A stretch of 64,000 nt of DNA from Bacteroidota bacterium (lineage in GTDB: Bacteria > Bacteroidota > Bacteroidia > Chitinophagales > Chitinophagaceae): NCBI GenBank assembly GCA_947476145.1, contig CANJPH010000006.1, forward strand, positions 45,533-109,532, given 5' to 3'. Shown in pieces: positions 57,219-64,000 of this stretch. A program made the translations under genes and the position numbers. The notes under the pieces were generated by a model. It saw nothing but the letters and a program-made list of their open reading frames with translations, was not told where the DNA came from and did no database searches. The stretch's first letter is position 1; every line of letters starts with the position of its first letter.

Positions 57219-58568
57219 TTAAATAGCTGATTCTACAACGCCACTTCTTCCTTGCACTCGACCAGTACTCATTAATCCATCATATTGACGCATTAATAAA
57301 TAGGTTTCAATTTGTTGTAAAGTATCTAAAATTACACCTACCATAATTAACAATGAAGTTCCGCCAAAGAAAGTGCTAAATCCTTGTGTTACACTTAGTC
57401 TTTGCGCAAAACCAGGTAAGATACCCACCAATGCTAATAAAATAGCGCCTGGTAAAGTAATTCTGTCCATGATGGCACCAATATAATCCGTAGTAGGTTG
57501 ACCAGGCTTCACACCAGGAACAAAACCATTGTTACGTTTAAGGTCTTCAGAAATTTGCTTAGGATTAAAAATTAATGCAGTGTATAAGAAGGTGAAACCT
57601 ATTACCATTATGGAATAGATTAACATGTACCAAGCGTTACTATGGTCACTGAAAATTCTAATAATGCCTTGTGAAGATTCCATATTCGTAAAGGAAACTA
57701 AAGTAGGTAAGAACATAATAGCTTGCGCAAAAATGATTGGCATTACACCCGCACTATTTACCTTGACAGGTAAAAACTGACGTGCACCACCCACTTGAGC
57801 ACCACCAATAACTTGTTTAGCATAGGTTACTGGGATCTTGCGAACACCTTGAACCAATACAATTAAGCCCATGATAATCGTTACCAATACCGCTATCTCA
57901 ATTAAGAATATTAATAAACCGCCGCCGCCTTTTTGACTTTTTGAACCGAATTCTAAAATTAAAGACTGCGGTAAACGCGCTAAGATACCCACCATGATTA
58001 TGATAGAAGTACCGTTACCTAAACCTTTGTCTTGAATTTTTTCACCCAACCACATTACAAATAAAGTACCCGCGGTTAAAGTAACTACAGTAGTTAACCA
58101 GAAATAAGGTTGGAATTCCTTAATCAAAGAACCAGCATAAGTTGGGCTATTTAAATAAGCAACATAAGCACCTGCTTGGAACGCAGTTACAATTACTGTT
58201 AAATAACGTGTCCATTGATTAATTTTATTACGACCACTCTCTCCTTCCTTTTGAACCTTTTGTAATTGAGGAACCAAGATGGTCATCAATTGCATAAAGA
58301 TAGATGCAGAAATATATGGCATAATACCTAATGCCAAAACAGATGCTTGTGAAAAAGCACCCCCTGCGAACATATCAAAAATACCCAATAATCCTTTACC
58401 TGTTTGACCAGAGCTAATGGCTTTTTCTAAGCCAATGCGGTCAATACCTGGTAAAGTAATTTGAGTACCTAATCTATAAGTTAATACAAGCGCTAACGTA
58501 ACTAAGATTTTACTCTTAAGCTCGTCGATAGCCCAAATATTTTTAAAAGTATGTATTAATTTTTTCAT
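57219..58568 (-). CDS. secY: Preprotein translocase subunit SecY
   Basis: LGIMPYISASIFMQLM, GLGNGTSIIIMVGI, FNPKQISEDLKRNNGFVPGVKPGQPT. Confidence 0.98.
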   Translation of the reverse strand: MKKLIHTFKNIWAIDELKSKILVTLALVLTYRLGTQITLPGIDRIGLEKAISSGQTGKGLLGIFDMFAGGAFSQASVLALGIMPYISASIFMQLMTILVPQLQKVQKEGESGRNKINQWTRYLTVIVTAFQAGAYVAYLNSPTYAGSLIKEFQPYFWLTTVVTLTAGTLFVMWLGEKIQDKGLGNGTSIIIMVGILARLPQSLILEFGSKSQKGGGGLLIFLIEIAVLVTIIMGLIVLVQGVRKIPVTYAKQVIGGAQVGGARQFLPVKVNSAGVMPIIFAQAIMFLPTLVSFTNMESSQGIIRIFSDHSNAWYMLIYSIMVIGFTFLYTALIFNPKQISEDLKRNNGFVPGVKPGQPTTDYIGAIMDRITLPGAILLALVGILPGFAQRLSVTQGFSTFFGGTSLLIMVGVILDTLQQIETYLLMRQYDGLMSTGRVQGRSGVVESAI

Positions 58569-58646
58569 CAGAATTTAGTTAAAGTACAGTAGCGATTTAA
58601 TATAGAAAGACGCATTTTTTACACATCTCAATATACAAATAATTTA

Positions 58647-59093
58647 TTAGATAATTTCAATAGTACCACCAGCTGCAACAATTGCATCCTGTGCTTTCTT
58701 ACTTGCCTTGTTTACTCTAAAATTGATCTTTGCTTTTAATTCGCCAGTTGCCAAAATCTTCACTAAGTCAGTGCGTTGGATCAAACTGTTCATGTATAAA
58801 TTCTCTGGAGTAATTTCCGTAAAGCCGTACTTTTCAATTAACTGGTCTAATTGACCTAAATTGAATACAACGTACTCAACACGGTTAATGTTCTTAAATC
58901 CACGCTTAGGAACACGACGTTGAATTGGCATTTGACCACCTTCATGCGCCATTTTACTTTTGTAACCAGCACGAGACTGACCACCTTTGTTACCTTTTGT
59001 AGAAGTACCACCTTTACCAGATGCTTCTCCTCTACCAATTCTGATTGCTTTGTGAATTGAACCTGCTGCAGGTTGTAAATTGTGTAATTTCAT
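58647..59093 (-). CDS. rplO: 50S ribosomal protein L15
   Basis: MKLHNLQPAAGSIHKAIRIGRGEASGKGGTSTKGNKGGQSRAG. Confidence 0.97.
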   Translation of the reverse strand: MKLHNLQPAAGSIHKAIRIGRGEASGKGGTSTKGNKGGQSRAGYKSKMAHEGGQMPIQRRVPKRGFKNINRVEYVVFNLGQLDQLIEKYGFTEITPENLYMNSLIQRTDLVKILATGELKAKINFRVNKASKKAQDAIVAAGGTIEII

Positions 59094-59154
59094 TTTTTTG
59101 ATTTTTACTTGCGGGGAATCTCCCCTCGCTTTAATTAATGCAGAAAGAAAGCAA

Positions 59155-59337
59155 TTAAGCTACTTCTTCCACTTTTACTAAGTGTGCTACTTTATTAATC
59201 ATACCCAAAATTTGTGGAGTTGCCTCTACTTCTTTTGTAGCATTAATTTTTCTCAAACCCAATGCAATCAAAGTTTGTTTTTGACGCTCAGATCTGTCGA
59301 TTCCGCTTTTCACTTGAGTAATTTTTACTTTTTTCAT
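59155..59337 (-). CDS. rpmD: 50S ribosomal protein L30
   Basis: KITQVKSGIDRSERQKQTLIALGLRKIN. Confidence 0.96.
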   Translation of the reverse strand: MKKVKITQVKSGIDRSERQKQTLIALGLRKINATKEVEATPQILGMINKVAHLVKVEEVA

Positions 59338-59368
59338 CTTAGAATTATTTTATAGAAGTAGTGTTGAA

Positions 59369-59890
59369 CTACCCGTTAAATACTTTTGATAATTTGATGT
59401 TCCTTGTTTTTGCAACTTGAATGGGCTCACGTAATAAACCTAAAGCTTTGATCGTTGCTTTTACCACGTTGTGTGGGTTCGCAGAACCTAAGCTTTTAGC
59501 CAATACGTCGGTAATGCCAGCGCTCTCTAATACAGCACGCATGCTACCACCCGCAATTACACCGGCTCCGTGTGCAGCTGGCTTAATTAAAACCTTTGCA
59601 GCACCTGATTTACCTAATTGATCGTGTGGAATCGTTCCGTGCATAATTGGCACTTTTACTAAATTCTTCTTAGCATCTTCGATACCTTTTGTAATAGCTT
59701 CTTGTACTTCTTTGGCTTTACCTAATCCTTGACCGACAACGCCATTTTCATTACCTACTACTACTAAAGCTGAGAAGCTAAAAGTACGACCACCTTTTGT
59801 TGTTTTAACTACACGGTTGATAGAAACTACTTTTTCTTTTAGTTCTACTTCACCTGCTGCTTTAACCTTATTTACGTTTACTTTAGACAT
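59369..59890 (-). CDS. rpsE: 30S ribosomal protein S5
   Basis: [44 protein letters not shown]. Confidence 0.98.
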   Translation of the reverse strand: MSKVNVNKVKAAGEVELKEKVVSINRVVKTTKGGRTFSFSALVVVGNENGVVGQGLGKAKEVQEAITKGIEDAKKNLVKVPIMHGTIPHDQLGKSGAAKVLIKPAAHGAGVIAGGSMRAVLESAGITDVLAKSLGSANPHNVVKATIKALGLLREPIQVAKTRNIKLSKVFNG

Positions 59891-59917
59891 GATTTTCTAT
59901 TAGTATTTTTTTGCGAA

Positions 59918-60268
59918 TTAAAATTGAAGTCCCCCTTCTCTTGCGCCTTCAGCAACTGCCTTGATTCTACCATGGTATAAGTTACCACCTCTGTCAAATA
60001 CACATGTTGTGATTGATAATGCGGCTGCTTTTTTTGCGATAGATTGACCAGCTAATTTAGCTTTTTCAATTTTCACTACTTTTTGAGCTGCGATATCTTT
60101 TTCAGCTGAAGAAGAAGCTGCTAAGGTTACCCCATTAACATCATCTACCAATTGACAATAGATTTCTGCATTACTTCTAAATACAGATAAACGAGGTTTA
60201 CTCGCAGTACCTTGTACTTTCTTGCGAATTCTGTATCTGATTTTTTGTCTTTGAGCTAATTTACTCAT
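59918..60268 (-). CDS. rplR: 50S ribosomal protein L18
   Basis: RYRIRKKVQGTASKPRLSVFRSNAEIYCQLVDD...FDRGGNLYHGRIKAVAEGAREGGLQF. Confidence 0.98.
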   Translation of the reverse strand: MSKLAQRQKIRYRIRKKVQGTASKPRLSVFRSNAEIYCQLVDDVNGVTLAASSSAEKDIAAQKVVKIEKAKLAGQSIAKKAAALSITTCVFDRGGNLYHGRIKAVAEGAREGGLQF

Positions 60269-60323
60269 ATTCTTTATTTTTTAAGTCTGCGATGCTGCCG
60301 CAAACCTGTTTTTTTAATTTTTA

Positions 60324-60875
60324 TTATTTACCTGCTGCTTTACCTGCTTTTCTTCTTACTACTTCGTCAGAATATCTCACACCTTTTCCTTTGTATGGTT
60401 CTGGCTTACGTAAGCTTCTTAATTTAGCGGCAACAGCACCAATTAATTGTTTGTCACTACCTTCTAAGAAAATTTTAGGATTTTGACCTTTTTCGGTAGT
60501 AGTAGCTACTTTCAATTCAGTTGGCACTTGAAAAATAATGTTGTGAGAATATCCTAAAGCTAAATCCAAAACATTGCCTTGGTTTGAAGCTTTAAAACCC
60601 ACACCCACTAATTCTAATTCTTTTTTATAACCTTCAGTTACACCCTTCACTAAATTAGAAATCAAAGAACGGTATAAACCGTGCATTGCTCTGTGACGAA
60701 TTTGTTCTGTAGGACGCTTAACAGTTAACTCAGTTTCAGAAATCTCGATTGTAATATCGCGATCAATTTCTTGAGATAATTCTCCTTTAGGTCCTTTAAC
60801 AGTAACGATAGCATCTTTAAAAGTAATGGTTACTCCTTTTGGGATGCTTACTGGTTTATTTCCGATACGTGACAT
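60324..60875 (-). CDS. rplF: 50S ribosomal protein L6
   Basis: MSRIGNKPVSIPKGV...GKGVRYSDEVVRRKAGKAAGK. Confidence 0.98.
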   Translation of the reverse strand: MSRIGNKPVSIPKGVTITFKDAIVTVKGPKGELSQEIDRDITIEISETELTVKRPTEQIRHRAMHGLYRSLISNLVKGVTEGYKKELELVGVGFKASNQGNVLDLALGYSHNIIFQVPTELKVATTTEKGQNPKIFLEGSDKQLIGAVAAKLRSLRKPEPYKGKGVRYSDEVVRRKAGKAAGK

Positions 60876-60980
60876 AGTCGCTTTTTTTTATTTGTTCACT
60901 TAGTAGTTTTCAGCCCCGACTAAAAGGCTTAAATGCATACTAAGCATTAAAGAAATTATTTTTTGTTGTATACTACCTCA

Positions 60981-61379
60981 CTAAGAGATCGCACACAAAA
61001 CCTCACCACCAACATTGTTGGCTTTTGCTTGCTTATCAGTCAATACACCCTTAGATGTAGATAAGATAGCGATACCTAAACCATTGCTTACTCTTTTGAT
61101 TTCAGCTGGCTTAGCATATTGACGTAAACCCGGACGGCTAATACGCTCTAAAGAACGAATTGCTGGTTGTTTAGTGTTTACATCATACTTTAACGCGATT
61201 TTGATTAAACCTTGTTTAGTATCTTCTTCGAATTTGTATTTTAAAATGTAACCTTGTTCGTACAAGATTTCAGTAATACGCTTCTTTAAGTTAGACGCAG
61301 GAATTTCAACGATTCTATGTTGTGCCATTTGGGCGTTACGAATTCTCGTTAAGTAGTCTGCTATTGGATCTGTTACCAT
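60981..61379 (-). CDS. rpsH: 30S ribosomal protein S8
   Basis: MVTDPIADYLTRIRNAQMAQHRIVEIPAS...GLGIAILSTSKGVLTDKQAK. Confidence 0.98.
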   Translation of the reverse strand: MVTDPIADYLTRIRNAQMAQHRIVEIPASNLKKRITEILYEQGYILKYKFEEDTKQGLIKIALKYDVNTKQPAIRSLERISRPGLRQYAKPAEIKRVSNGLGIAILSTSKGVLTDKQAKANNVGGEVLCAIS

Positions 61380-61422
61380 ATTAGTATTTTAAATCAGTTC
61401 TAAATTTTGTTTTGTTTCAGTA

Positions 61423-61441
61423 TTCAATCTTTTTGATTGAA
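61423..61441 (-). promoter_or_regulatory. Perfect 7-bp hairpin in the rpsN-rpsH intergenic spacer
   Basis: TTCAATC-TTTTT-GATTGAA. Confidence 0.45.
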
Positions 61442-61482
61442 CTTAAATCAATGTGCTTGATGGTTTTGCATTTTAAATGCTA

Positions 61483-61752
61483 CTACCAGCTTGCCTTTTT
61501 TACACCTGGGATCAATCCGTTCAAAGCCATGTCACGGAAGATATTTCTTGATACACCAAAGTATCTCATATATCCTTTTGGACGGCCTGTTAATTGACAA
61601 CGATTGTGCAAACGTACAGGTGATGCATTTTTAGGTAATTTGTCTAAACCTGCATAATCTCCTGCAGCTTTTAAAGCAGCGCGTTTTTCAGCATATTGTT
61701 TTACTGTTGCTTCACGCTTTCTTTGTCTCGCTTTAACCGATTCTCTAGCCAT
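61483..61752 (-). CDS. rpsN: 30S ribosomal protein S14 (long form)
   Basis: [17 protein letters not shown]...[35 protein letters not shown]. Confidence 0.98.
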   Translation of the reverse strand: MARESVKARQRKREATVKQYAEKRAALKAAGDYAGLDKLPKNASPVRLHNRCQLTGRPKGYMRYFGVSRNIFRDMALNGLIPGVKKASW

Positions 61753-61765
61753 AATTATTAATTAA

Positions 61766-62341
61766 TTAGTTATTGTCTTTTTTGATATTTTTAAACGGCA
61801 TGCCTAACTCTTTTAAAAGTTCGTATGCTTCTTCATTAGATTGTGCTGAAGTCACAAAAGTGATATCCAATCCAGTGATTTTGTTTACTTTATCGATGTC
61901 GATTTCTGGGAAGATGATTTGCTCAGTTACGCCTAATGTGTAGTTTCCACGACCATCGAAAGCCTTATCGCTAATGCCTTTGAAGTCACGTACACGTGGT
62001 AGCGCAACAGATACTAAACGATCTAAGAATTCGAACATTTTTTCTCCTCTTAAAGTTACGCGCGCACCAATTGGCATACCCTTACGTAATTTAAAGTTGG
62101 AAATATCCTTCTTAGATAAAGTTGGTACTGCTTTTTGACCAGTAATGGTAGTTAACTCATCGATAGCGATGTCCACTAATTTCTTGTCATTTACTGCGCC
62201 ATTTACACCACGGTTGATGCAAATTTTTTCCAACTTTGGAGTTTGCATTACAGACTTGTAACCAAACTTTTTAGATAAAGCAGGTATCACTTCTTTAGTG
62301 TACTTGTCTGCTAATCTTGGAGTGTATTTTACGGTACTCAT
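61766..62341 (-). CDS. rplE: 50S ribosomal protein L5
   Basis: [15 protein letters not shown]...[36 protein letters not shown]. Confidence 0.98.
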   Translation of the reverse strand: MSTVKYTPRLADKYTKEVIPALSKKFGYKSVMQTPKLEKICINRGVNGAVNDKKLVDIAIDELTTITGQKAVPTLSKKDISNFKLRKGMPIGARVTLRGEKMFEFLDRLVSVALPRVRDFKGISDKAFDGRGNYTLGVTEQIIFPEIDIDKVNKITGLDITFVTSAQSNEEAYELLKELGMPFKNIKKDNN

Positions 62342-62679
62342 TATTTAATTACCTCCCCTGATTTTTTAGAAATTCTTACTAATTTACCTGTCTCTCTCGA
62401 ACGCTTTACTTTTGTTGGAGCGCTAGTTTTAGCATCCCATAACATGATATTACTAATGTTAATAGAAGCTTCTACTTTTACGATACCACCTTTTGTATTT
62501 GATGCCGATGGTTTAGTGTGTTTTGTTGCGATGGCTACACCTTCAACAATGACACGACCTTTTTCAACGTCAACTTCCAATACGGTGCGAGGCTTTTTCA
62601 AGTCCTTGTCATCTCCGGAAATAACTACAACGCTATCACCTTTCTTGATGCTGTATTTGGGTTTGAATCTGTTACTCAT
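62341..62679 (-). CDS. rplX: 50S ribosomal protein L24
   Basis: [32 protein letters not shown] (KOW). Confidence 0.97.
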   Translation of the reverse strand: MSNRFKPKYSIKKGDSVVVISGDDKDLKKPRTVLEVDVEKGRVIVEGVAIATKHTKPSASNTKGGIVKVEASINISNIMLWDAKTSAPTKVKRSRETGKLVRISKKSGEVIK

Positions 62680-62694
62680 AACTTATATTTATTT

Positions 62695-63063
62695 TTATAA
62701 CACTTCTGGTGCTAATGAAACAATTTTCATGTATCCTTTATCACGCAACTCACGAGCAACTGGTCCAAAGATACGTGTACCTCTAGGCTCTTCTGAAGCG
62801 TTTAACAATACTACTGCGTTGTCATCAAAACGGATATAAGACCCGTCTTTTCTGCGCAATTTATTTTTTGTACGAACGATAACCGCTTTAGACACCGTAC
62901 CTTTTTTGATACCGCCTGCTGGGATCGCATCTTTAACTGTAACAACAATCGTATCACCGATTTTTGCGAAGTCTTGACCGCTATTTCCTAATACTTTGAT
63001 ACAAAGTACTTCTTTAGCGCCGCTATTATCAGCTACATTGAGCCTACTTTCTTGCTGAATCAT
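62695..63063 (-). CDS. rplN: 50S ribosomal protein L14
   Basis: [26 protein letters not shown]...[28 protein letters not shown]. Confidence 0.98.
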   Translation of the reverse strand: MIQQESRLNVADNSGAKEVLCIKVLGNSGQDFAKIGDTIVVTVKDAIPAGGIKKGTVSKAVIVRTKNKLRRKDGSYIRFDDNAVVLLNASEEPRGTRIFGPVARELRDKGYMKIVSLAPEVL

Positions 63064-63151
63064 TTTATTTAGCTTTTAGCTTTTATTCCTTGTTCTTTCG
63101 AACTCGGGTTGATTGATTACTTAGTTCTTTATAGTATAATTTGTGAAATGC

Positions 63152-63415
63152 TTATTTAGCTTTTTCAACAACCTCTACTAATCTCCAACGTTTTGTTTTA
63201 CTTAATGGACGTGTCTCCATGATTTTTACAACGTCACCAATACCACATTCTGATTTCTCATCATGCGCGTGGAACTTAGTTGTTTTTTTCACGAACTTTC
63301 CATACATCGGGTGCTTTACTTTTCTTTCGACAGCAACAGTAATGGTCTTATCCATTTTGTCGCTAGTTACCACTCCGATTCTTGTTTTACGTAAATTTCT
63401 TACTACCATTGTCAT
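63152..63415 (-). CDS. rpsQ: 30S ribosomal protein S17
   Basis: [45 protein letters not shown]. Confidence 0.97.
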   Translation of the reverse strand: MTMVVRNLRKTRIGVVTSDKMDKTITVAVERKVKHPMYGKFVKKTTKFHAHDEKSECGIGDVVKIMETRPLSKTKRWRLVEVVEKAK

Positions 63416-63445
63416 TATTTTTTTGTTGGCTAATTAATTTAATAA

Positions 63446-63658
63446 TTAGATGCCTAACTCTTTTTTCTTTAATTCCGTTTTTAAACGGGCAATGTCTTTA
63501 CGAAGTCCGCGAATGCTCATTGGATTCTCTAAAGGAGAAATAGCATGAGCGAACTCTAGTTTCTTAAGTCTTAATTGATCTTCGTCAATACGTGCTTTTA
63601 AATCCATCACGCTTGCGTCTTTTAAGCCTTTATTAAAATCATATGTCTTGGTTGCCAT
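63446..63658 (-). CDS. rpmC: 50S ribosomal protein L29
   Basis: MDLKARIDEDQLRLKKLEFAHAISPLENPMSIRGLRKDIARLKTELKKKE. Confidence 0.95.
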   Translation of the reverse strand: MATKTYDFNKGLKDASVMDLKARIDEDQLRLKKLEFAHAISPLENPMSIRGLRKDIARLKTELKKKELGI

Positions 63659-63680
63659 AGCAAATACTTTTTTTTTATAA

Positions 63681-64000
63681 TTACAAGTCTCTTCTTGTAA
63701 CGAACTTAGTTTTGATTGGTAATTTTTGAGCAGCTAATCCCATTGCTTCTTTTGCAACTTCTGCAGAAACACCGTCGATCTCAAAAATGATACGACCTGG
63801 TTCCACTACAGCAGCCCAATACTCAGGGTTACCTTTACCTTTACCCATTCTCACCTCTGCAGGCTTATGCGTAATAATTTTATCTGGGAAAACACGAATC
63901 CAAACATTTCCTTCTCTTTTCATTGCACGTGTCATTGCTTGACGAGCAGACTCAATTTGTCTACTTGTTAACCAGATTGGGTCTAATGATTTCAATGCAA
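63681..64000 (-). CDS. rplP: 50S ribosomal protein L16, 5' part beyond window end
   Basis: [57 protein letters not shown]-terminal segment missing. Confidence 0.96.
   Translation of the reverse strand, partial: ALKSLDPIWLTSRQIESARQAMTRAMKREGNVWIRVFPDKIITHKPAEVRMGKGKGNPEYWAAVVEPGRIIFEIDGVSAEVAKEAMGLAAQKLPIKTKFVTRRDL

Overview
64 kb of a Bacteroidota chromosome, probably Chitinophagaceae-like judging from protein style, SusC/SusD and TAnnTTTG promoters. It is almost fully coding. From left to right: (i) ~1-14.5 kb is an accessory, PUL-like locus read on the minus strand: SusC, SusD, FG-GAP/VCBS-ASPIC lipoprotein, vanadium-haloperoxidase/PAP2-like lipoprotein, two tandem GMC oxidoreductases and a truncated GH30 glycosidase. 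(ii) A pxpBCA 5-oxoprolinase operon with an NRAMP-family transporter. (iii) An outer-membrane beta-barrel receptor whose start codon lies 3 nt after a tRNA-Ala(GGC). (iv) An MBOAT/SGNH O-acetylation pair, a small glucosaminidase and an SPFH protein. (v) A long housekeeping stretch: citrate synthase, lptF/G, tgt, rsmG, M1 peptidase, rsmI, purS, pssA, pepP, recG, trpS, dNK, hpt, dnaJ/grpE, bamD, rpoZ, rpsA. (vi) The spc ribosomal protein operon, from rplP (truncated at the window end) through secY and map. No CRISPR array, prophage, IS element or rRNA was seen. The most interesting items are the oxidative PUL-like locus, a 174-bp imperfect inverted repeat between rsmG and an M1 peptidase gene, recurrent TAnnTTTG-N4-ATG (probably leaderless) starts, the tRNA/receptor junction, and several regulatory-looking repeats in intergenic regions. 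All family calls come from reading motifs by eye; no database search was run.
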